Source of the DNA: Streptococcus vestibularis ATCC 49124
GTDB lineage: Bacteria > Bacillota > Bacilli > Lactobacillales > Streptococcaceae
Direction of reading: 5' to 3'
DNA: 61,040 nt
Assembly: GCF_000188295.1 (NCBI RefSeq)
Contig: NZ_GL831112.1
Location: 1,655,200 to 1,716,239, forward strand
Shown here in pieces: positions 21,465 to 31,582 of the stretch. Position 1 is the first letter of the stretch, and the number at the start of each line of letters is the position of its first letter. The notes beneath the pieces are model-generated. The model was not told where the DNA came from. It made no database searches and saw nothing but the letters and a program-made list of their open reading frames with translations. A program made the position numbers and the translations under genes.

Positions 21465-22214
21465 CTAGACACCACCGAAGCGACGGTGACGTTTATTGTA
21501 GTCAGAGATGGCTTGACGTAGCCCCTGATGGTCAAAGTCTGGCCAGAAAACATCTGTGAAGTAAAACTCACTATAGGCAGATTGCCAAGGCAAGAAATTA
21601 CTAAGACGAAGTTCGCCACTCGTACGGATAATTAAATCTGGATCACGATAGAGGTAAGGCAATTTATCAGTCATCAAATGCTTAGCAATGAGATCTTCAT
21701 CAATAGCTTCAAGACTGAGTTTTCCTGCTTCAACCTCTTTAGCAATCGCTTGAACAGCAGACACAATCTCCGCACGACCACCGTAGTTTAATGCAAAATT
21801 GAGTACCAAACCGGAATTGTGTTTCGTCTGCTCTACTGCCTTTTCAAGAGCATCTAAGGTTTCCTTAGGTAGGCGACTATTATCTCCGATTGTCAAAATG
21901 CGAACATTGTTTTTATCTAATTCTGGTACATACTTGTTAAAAAATTCGACTGGCAAATTCATGATAAATTTAACTTCATCTTGTGGACGTGACCAGTTTT
22001 CAGTTGAGAAGGCATAGACTGTCAATACCTTAACTCCAAGTTGTGACGCTTCGATGGTTACCTTTTGCAAGGCATCCATCCCAGCCTTATGTCCCATCAC
22101 ACGTGGTTGTAGACGCTTTTTAGCCCAACGGCCATTTCCATCCATAATAATACCAATATGGTTAGGAATATTGTCTAGAACCTCTTGATGAGATTTTTTT
22201 CTAAATTTAAACAT
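21465..22214 (-). CDS. uppS: undecaprenyl diphosphate synthase
   Basis: Cis-prenyltransferase of 249 aa that builds the C55 carrier lipid for peptidoglycan and wall polysaccharides. The active-site segment GIIMDGNGRWAKKR has its catalytic aspartate at residue 25, and a C-terminal RTSGELRLSNFLPWQ motif is present. It heads the uppS-cdsA-rseP-proS cluster. Confidence 0.97.
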   Translation of the reverse strand: MFKFRKKSHQEVLDNIPNHIGIIMDGNGRWAKKRLQPRVMGHKAGMDALQKVTIEASQLGVKVLTVYAFSTENWSRPQDEVKFIMNLPVEFFNKYVPELDKNNVRILTIGDNSRLPKETLDALEKAVEQTKHNSGLVLNFALNYGGRAEIVSAVQAIAKEVEAGKLSLEAIDEDLIAKHLMTDKLPYLYRDPDLIIRTSGELRLSNFLPWQSAYSEFYFTDVFWPDFDHQGLRQAISDYNKRHRRFGGV

Positions 22215-22303
22215 GGAATATCCTCTAAATATAGTTTACCCTTTATTTTACCACATTTTCAGGGGTTCTGAACAGTGTTTAATACCAAGGAGATTAGAAA
22301 ATG

Positions 22304-22330
22304 TAAAAAGACCAGGATTTAACCTAGCCT
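22304..22330 (-). terminator. yajC terminator
   Basis: On the minus strand AGGCTAGG pairs with CCTGGTCT (two G-U pairs), followed by TTTTAC. Confidence 0.55.
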
Positions 22331-22342
22331 AAAATACACATC

Positions 22343-22681
22343 TTACTTTTCATCAGCAGACTCAATCGCTGAATCTTCTTCAACAATTGTCTCTTTAACA
22401 GTCTCTGCTGTTTCTGTACTTGGTGCTGGTGTGATTACTTTCATGATTGAACGACTCAAATCAAAGGTCAAGAAGACACCTTCTGCATCCAAAACGATAC
22501 GGTTATTTTCTTTGTCAATCTCATCAACAATAGCAATCAAACCACCGATTGTTTCAACTTCAGCACCCTTATCAAGACCTGCAAAACGATCTTCTTGAGC
22601 CTTTGCCTGACGGCGACGGCTGAAAGCCACATAAGCAACAATGGCGACCACATAAATGGCCAAAACTAGCATCATATTCAT
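22343..22681 (-). CDS. yajC: Sec translocon accessory protein YajC
   Basis: Protein of 112 aa: one N-terminal membrane helix (MMLVLAIYVVAIVAYVAF), a basic RRRQAKAQ step, then a small beta domain (EVETIGGLIAIVDEI) and an acidic tail. It associates with SecDF-YajC at the membrane. The ATG follows GGAGG. It is a single gene with a terminator. Confidence 0.93.
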   Translation of the reverse strand: MNMMLVLAIYVVAIVAYVAFSRRRQAKAQEDRFAGLDKGAEVETIGGLIAIVDEIDKENNRIVLDAEGVFLTFDLSRSIMKVITPAPSTETAETVKETIVEEDSAIESADEK

Positions 22682-22766
22682 ATTTCGTGTTCCTCCAATA
22701 ATTCACTTGGCTACTACTATATCAGATTACGTCAGGACAAGCAAGGCAAATCCTTATACAGACCAC

Positions 22767-22799
22767 ATAAAAACACTTTCTACAAGACAGAAAGTGTTT
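22767..22799 (-). terminator. yebC-family terminator
   Basis: A perfect 11-bp stem (22771-22781 with 22789-22799) is followed on the minus strand by TTTTTATG. Confidence 0.8.
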
Positions 22800-22806
22800 A
22801 ATGAGA

Positions 22807-23523
22807 TTACATATCTGCTACGTTGTGATAAACCTTTTGAACATCATCATCCGCTTCAAGAGCATCAATAAGTCCTTCGAACGTCTCAAGGTCTTCACCT
22901 TCAAGAGTAACCTCAGTTTGTGGAATCATTTCAAGTTCTGTCACTTGGAACTCTTCCTGACCGTTAGCACGGAGAGCTTCTAACGCCTTGTGAAGTTCTG
23001 TTGGCTCAGTATAAACAGTGATAGCACCATCTTCTGCTTCTACATCTTCAACTTCTACATCAGCTTCAAGCAATTGTTCAAAGATTGCGTCTGCATCTTC
23101 ACCTGCAAAAACGATAACACCTTTTTTATCAAACATGTATGAAACAGAACCTGATGCACCCATGTTACCGCCATTTTTACCAAAGGCAGTACGTACGTTA
23201 GCAGCTGTACGGTTAACGTTTGAAGTCAAAGTATCTACGATAATCATAGAACCATTTGGTCCAAATCCTTCATAACGCCCTTCAACAAAGGTTTCATCGG
23301 TGTTACCTTTGGCCTTATCAATGGCCTTATCAATAACATGTTTTGGTACTTGTGCTTGTTTAGCACGTTCCAAAACGAATTTCAAAGCTGAGTTTGACTC
23401 TGGATCTGGCTCACCTTGTTTAGCAGCTACATAGATTTCAACACCAAACTTAGCGTAAACCTTTGAGTTGGCACCATCTTTAGCAGTTTTTTTAGCAACG
23501 ATATTAGCCCATTTACGTCCCAT
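22807..23523 (-). CDS. YebC/PmpR family protein
   Basis: Protein of 238 aa starting [20 protein letters not shown], the family signature; [10 protein letters not shown] and [19 protein letters not shown] are also typical. The family includes DNA-binding regulators (PmpR) and ribosome-acting factors that help translate proline stretches (TACO1-like). I place the start at the ATG at 23521-23523 behind AGAGGTG, 11 codons inside the longest frame. Confidence 0.93.
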   Translation of the reverse strand: MGRKWANIVAKKTAKDGANSKVYAKFGVEIYVAAKQGEPDPESNSALKFVLERAKQAQVPKHVIDKAIDKAKGNTDETFVEGRYEGFGPNGSMIIVDTLTSNVNRTAANVRTAFGKNGGNMGASGSVSYMFDKKGVIVFAGEDADAIFEQLLEADVEVEDVEAEDGAITVYTEPTELHKALEALRANGQEEFQVTELEMIPQTEVTLEGEDLETFEGLIDALEADDDVQKVYHNVADM

Positions 23524-23673
23524 GGGATTCACCTCTTCTAAGAGATGTTCTGACATCTCTGATTTGTTTTTCTTTTTTGAAAATAGCAGAACTTGCTAAA
23601 TTCACAGTCCTTTACATTATAGCATTTTGACTGCCGTTAGTAAAATTGAAATAAAGACGAAGTGCTAATAACA

Positions 23674-23699
23674 GAAAAAAGACCAGCCTAAGCTGGTCT
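23674..23699 (-). terminator. pgi terminator
   Basis: AGACCAGC-CTAA-GCTGGTCT with six Ts following on the minus strand. Confidence 0.85.
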
Positions 23700-23709
23700 G
23701 GTATGAACA

Positions 23710-25059
23710 TTACAAGCGAGCGTTAAGTTCTGCTCCAAGTTCTTCAAATCCTGGTTTTCCAAGAAGAGCAAACATGTTTTTCTTGTAAGCTTCTACACCT
23801 GGTTGGTTAAATGGATTAACAGCATTCAAATATCCTGAAAGAGCGATAGCAATCTCAAAGAAGTAGATGATATATCCCAATGTGAAAGCATCTTGTTCAG
23901 GGATAGTGATGAACATGTTAGGCACGTCACCATCTGTATGAGCAAGAAGAACACCGTCTGTTGCTTTTTTGTTAACAAAGTCAACATCTTTACCTTGGAG
24001 GTAACCAAGTCCATCAAGGTCTTCAGCCAATTCAGGAATAACAACGTTCTTACGTGGTTTATCTACACGAACAACAGTTTCAAAAAGGTTACGTGTACCT
24101 TCTTGAATGAATTGACCAAGAGAATGCAAGTCTGTTGAGAAGTTTGCTGAAGTTGGGTAGATACCTCTTTGGTCTTTACCTTCTGACTCACCAGCCAATT
24201 GTTTCCACCACTCAGCGAAGTATTGAAGTGATGGTTCGTAGTTTGCCAAGATTTCAGTTGTGTAACCTTTACGGTAAAGGATGTTACGAATTGCAGCGTA
24301 TTGGTAAGCTTCATTTTCAGAGATTTTAGATGAAGAGTACTCTTTACGTGCAGCGTTAGCACCTTCCATAAGGGCTTTGATATCAGCACCTGAAGCTGCA
24401 ATTGGCAATAGACCTACAGCTGTCAATACTGAGAAACGTCCACCGATGTCATCTGGAACAACGAAAGTTTCCCAACCATTAGCATCTGCTTCAACTTTAA
24501 CAGCACCTTTTTGGCGGTCAGTTGTTGCGTAGATACGGTTGTTAGCTTCTTCTTGACCGTATTTCTTAACAAGAAGTTCCTTGAACACACGGAAAGCGAT
24601 AGCTGGTTCAGTTGTTGTTCCTGATTTAGAGATAACGTTAACTGAGAAATCTTTACCTTCAACATACTCAAGCAAGTCAGCAAGGTAAGTTGATGAAATT
24701 GAGTTACCAGCATAAACGATTTGTGGTGCTTTACGTTCTTCTTTTGTTTGAAGGTTAGCAAAGTGATTGTTCAAGAAGTCAATAGCTGCTTTGGCACCAA
24801 GGTAAGAGCCACCGATACCGATAACAACCAAAACGTCGCTTTCTTCTTTAATTTTTTCAGCAGCTTTCAAGATACGATCAAACTCTTCTCGATCGTAGTT
24901 CTCTGGAAGGTCACGCCATCCAAGGAAGTCAGCGCCTGGGCCTGTTCCTTTGCGAACCATTTCGTCTGCTACTGTTACTTGTGCTTGAAGGTTATCTACT
25001 TCGTGTGGTGCTACAAATTTATCCAAAACTTTTGAATAGTCAAATGTAATATGAGCCAT
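23710..25059 (-). CDS. pgi: glucose-6-phosphate isomerase
   Basis: Protein of 449 aa, the standard Firmicute length, interconverting glucose 6-phosphate and fructose 6-phosphate. Sugar-isomerase domain sequences include [32 protein letters not shown] and the catalytic region near [11 protein letters not shown]. The ATG at 25057-25059 follows AAGGAGAG; the longer frame adds eight residues without a ribosome site. Confidence 0.98.
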   Translation of the reverse strand: MAHITFDYSKVLDKFVAPHEVDNLQAQVTVADEMVRKGTGPGADFLGWRDLPENYDREEFDRILKAAEKIKEESDVLVVIGIGGSYLGAKAAIDFLNNHFANLQTKEERKAPQIVYAGNSISSTYLADLLEYVEGKDFSVNVISKSGTTTEPAIAFRVFKELLVKKYGQEEANNRIYATTDRQKGAVKVEADANGWETFVVPDDIGGRFSVLTAVGLLPIAASGADIKALMEGANAARKEYSSSKISENEAYQYAAIRNILYRKGYTTEILANYEPSLQYFAEWWKQLAGESEGKDQRGIYPTSANFSTDLHSLGQFIQEGTRNLFETVVRVDKPRKNVVIPELAEDLDGLGYLQGKDVDFVNKKATDGVLLAHTDGDVPNMFITIPEQDAFTLGYIIYFFEIAIALSGYLNAVNPFNQPGVEAYKKNMFALLGKPGFEELGAELNARL

Positions 25060-25163
25060 TAGTCTCTCCTTATAAAAATTCAATTATAGTTTCTAGTTTA
25101 CTCTTTTATTTATCTTTTGACAATATTTTTTTACCCTTATTAGGTCACGATAGGTTACAGTTA

Positions 25164-25979
25164 CTATTTAAATGTTAGCTCTGCTTCAAGGCCATAATGA
25201 TCACTTACTAGAGGTTGATTGTTTCCATCAAAAATGACACTAAGGTGATTTACTGCCCACTCCTGGCTTGCAAAAACATAATCGATACGTAAAGGCTCTT
25301 CATTGCCCTTCCAGCCATCGATACCAGGTCCAACTGTATAGCTTCCATTTGTTTCTTGAGCCACTTGGAAGCTATCCTGAAGTTTGAGCGGACTGGCTAA
25401 TATTGCTTGGTAACCTTCTCGACCTGCTGGGTTATTAAAGTCCCCTGCTAGGATAAGCGGTTTGCCAATAGATTGGAAACATCCCTCAATACGTGCCCAC
25501 TCTTCTTGGAAACCTTTATCCCACCATGAAAGATGGACACTAGCAACAGCAACTTCTCGGCCATCTACAGTCGTCTCAGCCACTGCCACACGGCGTGTAT
25601 GATAGTCTGTTGGATCATCAACATCTGAAACTAAAATTTCGCTAGATGTCAATGGTTGGCGTGACAAGACAGCAACACCTTCATTAAGGTGATCATAACC
25701 AATGTGATTATAAGCCCACGTCCAATGATATTGAAGGCCCTCTTCAGCTAATTTTTCCACAAGCAAACGGACAAAGTGATCTTGGTGGATTGGTGTTGCT
25801 GATGGTAGCGCATGATAGTAAGCATCCGTTTCTACAGCTGCCGTCTCTATTTCCTGATTAACTTCCTGAAAGCAAATAATATCATACTGAGCCTTTAGGA
25901 TTTGTTCCTTTAGGGTTTGGAATTTTCCTTCTGCATCTTCTTCCATCCAACTATGGGTATTTAAGGTTAGAAATTTCAT
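25164..25979 (-). CDS. EEP-family phosphatase, possibly maltose 6'-phosphate phosphatase
   Basis: Protein of 271 aa of the endonuclease/exonuclease/phosphatase fold. Visible catalytic blocks are TLNTHSW (Asn7), FQEVNQE (metal glutamate), VASVHLSWWDKG (histidine), AGDFNNP and SDHYGLEAEL (final histidine). It is downstream of a PTS EIICBA gene. That pair matches the enterococcal malT-mapP arrangement, in which MapP removes phosphate from imported maltose 6'-phosphate. A hairpin terminator lies between the two genes, so expression may depend on read-through or a separate promoter. Substrate is inferred from context. Confidence 0.7.
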   Translation of the reverse strand: MKFLTLNTHSWMEEDAEGKFQTLKEQILKAQYDIICFQEVNQEIETAAVETDAYYHALPSATPIHQDHFVRLLVEKLAEEGLQYHWTWAYNHIGYDHLNEGVAVLSRQPLTSSEILVSDVDDPTDYHTRRVAVAETTVDGREVAVASVHLSWWDKGFQEEWARIEGCFQSIGKPLILAGDFNNPAGREGYQAILASPLKLQDSFQVAQETNGSYTVGPGIDGWKGNEEPLRIDYVFASQEWAVNHLSVIFDGNNQPLVSDHYGLEAELTFK

Positions 25980-26038
25980 AATCTTATCCTCTATCTGACT
26001 TACATATAGAAATGATAACAAGGTCTTTTACAAACAAA

Positions 26039-26060
26039 ACAGCCCAGGGGCTGTCTGCTT
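26039..26060 (-). terminator. terminator between the PTS gene and the EEP phosphatase gene
   Basis: ACAGCCC (26039-26045) and GGGCTGT (26048-26054), with TTTTG beyond on the minus strand. The loop is very short, so it may be leaky. Confidence 0.6.
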
Positions 26061-26077
26061 GATTATTATTTAACAAA

Positions 26078-28264
26078 TTAAAGTTCTACTTTTGCAACTG
26101 GAGCATTAGCTGCCAATTTTCCTGTATGTTCTACTTTAACTGATTTAATTGCGTCTGTATTAGTAAAGACAACAACTGTAGATGTTTCACGACCTGCTTC
26201 ACGGATAGCATCAAGGTTTGCTTCAACCAAGAGATCACCTGCAGCAACTGTTTGACCTTCAGTAACTTTAACGTCGAATGGTTTACCTTCAAGACTAACA
26301 GTGTCAAGTCCGATGTGAACCAAAACTTCAAGACCATTGTCAGTTACCAAACCAAGAGCGTGTTTAGTTGGGAAGATACTTGCAACTTTACCAGATACTG
26401 GAGAAACAATCTTACCGTTTTCTGGTTTCACAGCGAAACCGTCACCCATCATTTTTTGTGAGAATACTGGGTCTTTTACATCTTCAATATTGATAACTTG
26501 ACCATCTGCAACTGAGTGAACATCTTCAGTCACACCTTTGAATTGAGCTTCTGCTTTTTGAACAGCAGTCATTTGACTTGGAAGTGTTTCAGGAATAACT
26601 TCACCTGAATCAAGTACGTCTTGGATATCAGATTTCAATACGTCTGCTTTAGGACCATAGATAGCTTGAACTCCTTGTCCTTTCATGACAAGACCCATAG
26701 CTCCTTCAGCTTTCCATTGTTCTTCAGTTCCGACTTTATCAGCTTCTTTAACAGTAACACGGAGACGAGTCATACATGCGTCAACGTCGACGATGTTAGC
26801 ACGTCCACCAAGAAGGTTGATGATGTTGATAACTTGTGAGCTTGCTGAGCTTGTTCCAGCACTTGCTGAGCCAGCAGATTCTGATGAAGCATCATCACCT
26901 TGCTCATAGTTACCGTTACGTCCTGGTGTAGCGTAGTCAAATTTCTTAATCATGAAGTTAGCAATGAAGAACATGATAACACCAAAGAGTACAGTTACCC
27001 AAATAAAGTTTACGATATCCATCGCCAAACCTGCGTTAATAGCGAGTGGTGTACGTGTCAAGAATTCGATAGAACCGAATGAGTGAACACGGAGGTGAAC
27101 GATGTCAGCCATTGCAAAGGCAGCACCTTGTACAAATGCGTAAATGATGTAAAGTGGAGTAGCTACGAACATGAACATGTACTCGATAGGTTCTGTTACC
27201 CCTGTCAAGAATGTTGCAAGCGCAGTCGCAGTCATCATACCTTTGTATTGATGTTTCTTATCATCATCAACGTTACGGTAGATAGCTACCACCATACCCA
27301 TCAAGATACCAAATGAACCAATCATTTGACCCACTTTGAAACGAGCTGGTGTATAAGCTTCAAGAAGGTGTTTATATTGATCTGGATGCGCACCTTTAAG
27401 GTTAGCAAGGTCAGTAACCCATGCGAGCCAGAGTGGATCTTGACCCAAAACTTTAGTACCTTTTGCAGCACCAGTCAAGACTTCATAAGTACCACCCAAT
27501 TGAGTGTAGTTAATTGGGATAGTCAACATGTGGTGGAGACCAAACGGCAAGAGAAGACGTTCCAATGTACCGAACAAGAACGGTGCCAAAATTGGAGCAG
27601 TTTCTTTCGAGTTGGCAATCCACATACCAAAACCGTTAATTCCAGATTGGATAACTGGCCATACAATAGCAAGAACGATAGCTGCAATAGCTGAACGAAC
27701 AATAACTACGAATGGTACGAAACGTTTACCATTGAAGAATGATAAAGCTTCTGGCAATTTACGGAAGTTATAGTATTTGTTAAAGGCAGTAGCCCCGATG
27801 AAACCAGAGATGATACCTACGAATACACCCATGTTAAGGGCTGGAGCTTCCAAAACACTGATGAAGTAGTCAGACACCTTGATTGATTGACCAAGAAGTG
27901 TGTGAACTGTAGCACCCTTATCAGCAAGAATATCTGAAGTAACACCAAAGATTGAACCAGTCAAACGGTTAATCAGGATAAATGCTAGACCTGCTGCAAA
28001 GGCACCGCCTGCACGTTCCTTAGCCCAGCTACCACCAATGGCAAGGGCAAACAAGATGTGAAGGTTACCGATAACCCCCCAACCAATTTGCTCAAGAAAT
28101 CCACCCGTAATAACGAGAGGTGCCACGTTTGGATTAATCATGGCAATCGTTTTACCGATAGAGATCATAAGACCTGCTGCTGGCATAACCGCGATAACAA
28201 CCATGAGGGATTTACCGAATTTTTGCCAGAACTCAAAGCCAAATTTTTCTTTTAGCTTATTCAT
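26078..28264 (-). CDS. PTS glucose/maltose-family transporter EIICBA
   Basis: Fused phosphotransferase permease of 728 aa. The EIIC membrane domain (about 1-430) is followed by EIIB with its phosphorylated cysteine in DACMTRLRV (about residue 500), then a Ser/Ala-rich linker and EIIA with the active histidine in VLVHIGLDTVSLEG near the end. It imports and phosphorylates a hexose or maltose. Such genes are often annotated ptsG, but the MalR-like operator and the MapP-like neighbour favour maltose (malT). The ATG at 28262-28264 follows GGAGG. Confidence 0.85.
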   Translation of the reverse strand: MNKLKEKFGFEFWQKFGKSLMVVIAVMPAAGLMISIGKTIAMINPNVAPLVITGGFLEQIGWGVIGNLHILFALAIGGSWAKERAGGAFAAGLAFILINRLTGSIFGVTSDILADKGATVHTLLGQSIKVSDYFISVLEAPALNMGVFVGIISGFIGATAFNKYYNFRKLPEALSFFNGKRFVPFVVIVRSAIAAIVLAIVWPVIQSGINGFGMWIANSKETAPILAPFLFGTLERLLLPFGLHHMLTIPINYTQLGGTYEVLTGAAKGTKVLGQDPLWLAWVTDLANLKGAHPDQYKHLLEAYTPARFKVGQMIGSFGILMGMVVAIYRNVDDDKKHQYKGMMTATALATFLTGVTEPIEYMFMFVATPLYIIYAFVQGAAFAMADIVHLRVHSFGSIEFLTRTPLAINAGLAMDIVNFIWVTVLFGVIMFFIANFMIKKFDYATPGRNGNYEQGDDASSESAGSASAGTSSASSQVINIINLLGGRANIVDVDACMTRLRVTVKEADKVGTEEQWKAEGAMGLVMKGQGVQAIYGPKADVLKSDIQDVLDSGEVIPETLPSQMTAVQKAEAQFKGVTEDVHSVADGQVINIEDVKDPVFSQKMMGDGFAVKPENGKIVSPVSGKVASIFPTKHALGLVTDNGLEVLVHIGLDTVSLEGKPFDVKVTEGQTVAAGDLLVEANLDAIREAGRETSTVVVFTNTDAIKSVKVEHTGKLAANAPVAKVEL

Positions 28265-28285
28265 TTCATTTCCTCCTACGTTTCT

Positions 28286-28301
28286 ATGCAAACGCTTGCA
28301 T
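28286..28301. promoter_or_regulatory. LacI/MalR-type operator palindrome
   Basis: ATGCAAACGCTTGCAT is a near-perfect palindrome just after the predicted transcription start of the PTS gene. It resembles MalR sites and cre-like LacI-family operators, a position suited to repression. Confidence 0.7.
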
Positions 28302-28314
28302 AACTTATGTAATT

Positions 28315-28323
28315 ATTATATCA
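28315..28323 (-). promoter_or_regulatory. PTS gene promoter, extended -10
   Basis: TGATATAAT on the minus strand, between the cre-like site and the palindrome. Confidence 0.65.
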
Positions 28324-28336
28324 TCTTTTGGGGATT

Positions 28337-28353
28337 TGTAAAGCGTTTTCGTA
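28337..28353. promoter_or_regulatory. cre-like site over the -35
   Basis: TGTAAAGCGTTTTCGTA resembles the CcpA site (TGnAAnCGnnnnCA type) and covers the expected -35 of the PTS promoter, so carbon catabolite control is likely. Confidence 0.6.
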
Positions 28354-28385
28354 AACTTTTTTTGAATTTTTTTTACAAATTTAAA

Positions 28386-28412
28386 AACCCCAGAAAAACG
28401 GGGGTTACTTGA
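28386..28412 (-). terminator. terminator of the AEC carrier gene
   Basis: AACCCC and GGGGTT flank a short loop, with TTTTTAAATT beyond on the minus strand. Confidence 0.75.
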
Positions 28413-28418
28413 TTATTT

Positions 28419-29357
28419 TTAAGCCATAAGAACCATGAGAATTGGGATAACGATCATGGTCGCGAGGGTAGTCTCAGTCACCATGACAGCAGCGTAATCA
28501 CTATCAGCTCCGTAGAGTTTGGCAACCACAGGTGCATTGGTCATGACAGGCATAGCCGACTGGATGATAAAAACTTGTTTCATCAAAATTGGGAGAGGTA
28601 CCCAGTAAACAATGGTAGCCATCAAGAGAGGAGCAACTACAAAGCGTCCCAACAAAATCAACACCTGGTCCTTTTTAAGAACTAACTGCTTCACACCTGC
28701 ATTGGATACCGACAAACCGATGAAAATCATAGATAAAGGAGTCGTCAAACTACCTAAATACTGCAAGTCACTGGCTAAAAAAGTTGGTAATTTAATATGA
28801 AGGATAACAATAATAAGACCTAACATGAAACCCATTAGAGGGGGAGAGAAGATCTTTTTCAGACTTGTTTTTAAATCAAATTCTGCCTCTCCTTCCCCAT
28901 CTCGCTGAATAAGGTAAGTTCCCAAGGTCCAGAAAAAGGTCGTATTGCACATATAATAGATAAGAACATAGGGAATACTAGCATCCCCAAAGAGGGCTTG
29001 ATTGATAGGGAGCCCCACAAAAATGGTATTCGAATTAAAAAACATGGAAATAAAGAGACCACGACGCTCCTTTTTTACTGCAAAAATGCCAGCCACCGCT
29101 GTCGCAATCCCGAGCAAAATCACCATGGAAAGTGCAGGAAAACGCAACTCTGGCAACATCTTGAGCAGGTCTGTCGCTGTGAAACGCTGTGTGATCGTAT
29201 AGAACATGTAACAAGGCAGGGCAATTTGAGTGACCAGCTTAGCTATAAGACCACGTGACTTGTCATCAAACCAGCCTTTTTCGCCCATAACAAATCCCAC
29301 TAAAATCATACCCAAGATGACTAGTATTCCCGATATACTCGTTAAAAAGATTTCCAT
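28419..29357 (-). CDS. AEC-family transporter (malate/auxin carrier type)
   Basis: Protein of 312 aa with about ten membrane helices in two repeats, typical of the auxin efflux carrier/malate permease family (for example GFVMGEKGWFDDKSRGLIAK near the start and SAMPVMTNAPVVAKLYGAD near the end). Substrates in lactic acid bacteria include malate and other organic acids; it cannot be assigned here. The ATG at 29355-29357 follows AAGGAG; the longer frame adds 14 residues without a ribosome site. Confidence 0.85.
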   Translation of the reverse strand: MEIFLTSISGILVILGMILVGFVMGEKGWFDDKSRGLIAKLVTQIALPCYMFYTITQRFTATDLLKMLPELRFPALSMVILLGIATAVAGIFAVKKERRGLFISMFFNSNTIFVGLPINQALFGDASIPYVLIYYMCNTTFFWTLGTYLIQRDGEGEAEFDLKTSLKKIFSPPLMGFMLGLIIVILHIKLPTFLASDLQYLGSLTTPLSMIFIGLSVSNAGVKQLVLKKDQVLILLGRFVVAPLLMATIVYWVPLPILMKQVFIIQSAMPVMTNAPVVAKLYGADSDYAAVMVTETTLATMIVIPILMVLMA

Positions 29358-29519
29358 GTTTTCTCCTTTTTTGTTACTGTTACAAATGATAGTGGACACC
29401 AGAAAAATCTAATCCTTTTTCTGCCTAGAAATCTACCATTATTGGTTTAACTCAAATCTAAAAAACTACTTTAGTATATCACAAAAAGAGCTCGATTTCT
29501 CAAGCTCCTTTTCTATTAT

Positions 29520-30332
29520 TTACTCTGCTTTTAAGAGGGGTTCAAAGATCGATACCAGACCAAAGAAGGCGATGAATATAAGGGTAATAGTTGCACTGGC
29601 TGGTGTTTCCCAATAATAGGAAATAAAGATACCAGAGAGCATACCAATCAAACCAATACCAATAGCCCAAAAAATGACAGATTTAAAGGTTTGACCTATT
29701 TTCATACCAATAGCTGCTGGAAGAATCATGATGGTGGAAACCAAAAGTGATCCTGCTGCTGGAATCATCAGGGCAATCGCTATCCCTGTCACAATATTGA
29801 AGAGGAGAGACATGAGACGAACTGGCAAGCCATCTACATGAGCAGTGTCCTCATCAAAAGTCAAAAGATACATAGGACGAATAAAGAGTAGAGTCAAGAC
29901 CAGTACAATAGCCGCAATGACAAAGAGGGCACGCACCTGCTCTGGGCTAATCGTGATGATAGAACCAAAAAGATAGCTGTCCAGACTCATGCTACTGCTA
30001 CCCGCCTTGTTACTAAGAATAAGAGCCACTGCCAATCCCATTGACATGAGGATAGCCGTTGAAATCTCCATATAATGCTTGTAACTAACCCTGAGATATT
30101 CCAAAACCAAAGCTGCAATAACCACAACCACTAGGGTCATCCAAGTAATTGATTGTCCCAAGAAAATCCCAACAGCCACCCCAGCTAGGGACACGTGACT
30201 CAAGGTATCACTCATCAGACTCTGACGACGAAGAATTAAGAAGAGCCCCAAAATTGGCGAAAAGATACTGATAGCAATCACGGCGAGAATAGCACGCTGC
30301 ATAAAATCATAAGTTAATAATTCACTAATCAT
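29520..30332 (-). CDS. adcB: zinc ABC importer permease AdcB
   Basis: ABC-3 family permease of 270 aa with eight or nine membrane helices, beginning [20 protein letters not shown]. With AdcC and an external lipoprotein (AdcA, not in this window) it imports zinc. The ATG at 30330-30332 follows GAGGAG and overlaps the end of adcC by eight bases. It is the last gene of adcRCB. Confidence 0.93.
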   Translation of the reverse strand: MISELLTYDFMQRAILAVIAISIFSPILGLFLILRRQSLMSDTLSHVSLAGVAVGIFLGQSITWMTLVVVVIAALVLEYLRVSYKHYMEISTAILMSMGLAVALILSNKAGSSSMSLDSYLFGSIITISPEQVRALFVIAAIVLVLTLLFIRPMYLLTFDEDTAHVDGLPVRLMSLLFNIVTGIAIALMIPAAGSLLVSTIMILPAAIGMKIGQTFKSVIFWAIGIGLIGMLSGIFISYYWETPASATITLIFIAFFGLVSIFEPLLKAE

Positions 30333-31032
30333 GTTTATGCTCCTCTCCATCCTTTTCATGGACATTGAAACAACGCCAAGGCAATTTCTGGTTACGAACC
30401 AGATGAATATTACGGTCTGTGTACTCTTTAACTTCCTCTGGGTCGTGGGTAATCATCAAGACAGACTTGCCATGCTTGTGAGCCGAGTGGTGCATGAGTT
30501 CGTAAAAGGTATTGGCTGTTCCTGCATCCATCCCTGTCGTTGGCTCGTCCAAGACAAAGATATCTGGATCTGAGGCAAAAATACGAGCAATGACGGCACG
30601 CTGCTTTTGACCACCTGAGAGATGTCCAATCTGCTTGTGACGATTTTCCCACATACCTACAGACTCAAGGGCACGTTGAACATGCTCCAAGTCGTGCTTA
30701 GTCAAACGACGGAACCAGCCCTGACGAGGATAACGGCCAGACTTCACAAACTCGTAGACCGTGCTCGGAAAACCTGCATTAAAGCTGGCAATTTGCTGGG
30801 GAAGATAGGCCATACGAAGCTTTTTACCATCTTTATTGGTTTCAGAGATGGTTACAGTTCCCTTCTTAGGCTTGAGAATCCCTAGGGTAGCCTTTATAAG
30901 CGTTGACTTGGCAGCTCCATTTTCCCCAGTCAGGGTCACAAACTCCCCAGAATCCAAGTGATAGTGAATATTATCCAGAACGGGCTCCGCATCATACTGA
31001 AAGCTTAGTCCTTCAACTGTAATATAACGCAT
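30325..31032 (-). CDS. adcC: zinc ABC importer ATPase AdcC
   Basis: Protein of 235 aa with signature [14 protein letters not shown] and Walker B IFVLDEP. The Walker A loop reads GENGAAKST, with alanine in place of the glycine normally found before the lysine; the DNA reads clearly (GGA GCT GCC AAG). It ends in a histidine-containing tail ([11 protein letters not shown]). It directly follows adcR and overlaps adcB. Confidence 0.94.
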   Translation of the reverse strand: MRYITVEGLSFQYDAEPVLDNIHYHLDSGEFVTLTGENGAAKSTLIKATLGILKPKKGTVTISETNKDGKKLRMAYLPQQIASFNAGFPSTVYEFVKSGRYPRQGWFRRLTKHDLEHVQRALESVGMWENRHKQIGHLSGGQKQRAVIARIFASDPDIFVLDEPTTGMDAGTANTFYELMHHSAHKHGKSVLMITHDPEEVKEYTDRNIHLVRNQKLPWRCFNVHEKDGEEHKHD

Positions 31033-31033
31033 C

Positions 31034-31477
31034 TTATTCCTCGATTCTTTCTTCTAATTTCGTCAAGAAACGCCCTATAATCTGACGTTCTTTACTATCA
31101 AACTGCTCCAATACAGTGCGATAGACACCTAAAGTCTCTTGGTGGTGTTCCTCATGCTCCTGGGCAATAGGTTGAGCCTCTTGTGTCAGGACAAAATAGG
31201 TTACCCGTCCATCACCTTTGTCCTTCTTGGCCTCCAACATACCTTCCTTGACCAAGGTCTTAACAGCCTTGGTAACAGCAGCCTGACTGACATTTAAGGT
31301 CTTTGCCAACTCCGAATTGGTCTTGCGACCCTCGGCCAAAAGCATCAGAATATGTTCCTGAGTATTAGTCAATTTAACTTGACTACGGCACTGCCCAATA
31401 AGGAGCTCATGCTGATTTTCAGACTTGAGCACGATTTGATTAATCAATTGATTAACTTGTTCTTCTAGTTCTAGCAT
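31034..31477 (-). CDS. adcR: zinc-responsive MarR-family repressor AdcR
   Basis: Protein of 147 aa with a winged helix-turn-helix (about 45-105) containing [20 protein letters not shown] and [20 protein letters not shown]. Zinc ligands of the family are present in the HxxxH-rich segment QEHEEHHQE. It represses zinc uptake genes when zinc is bound. The ATG at 31475-31477 follows GGAG. A perfect AdcR box lies immediately upstream, so the operon is self-regulated. Confidence 0.94.
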   Translation of the reverse strand: MLELEEQVNQLINQIVLKSENQHELLIGQCRSQVKLTNTQEHILMLLAEGRKTNSELAKTLNVSQAAVTKAVKTLVKEGMLEAKKDKGDGRVTYFVLTQEAQPIAQEHEEHHQETLGVYRTVLEQFDSKERQIIGRFLTKLEERIEE

Positions 31478-31493
31478 CGCTTTCTCCATATAC

Positions 31494-31510
31494 TTAACCA
31501 GTTAATTATA
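31494..31510. promoter_or_regulatory. AdcR box and -10 of adcRCB
   Basis: TTAACCAGTTAA (31494-31505) is a perfect match to the AdcR operator TTAACYRGTTAA. It abuts TATAAT (31505-31510, minus strand). Confidence 0.92.
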
Positions 31511-31582
31511 TCGAAAACACAGAGGTTTGGCAAGAGGAAAGAAAAAGCCCAACCGCAGCTAGACTTAAAAATGATAATAGGT

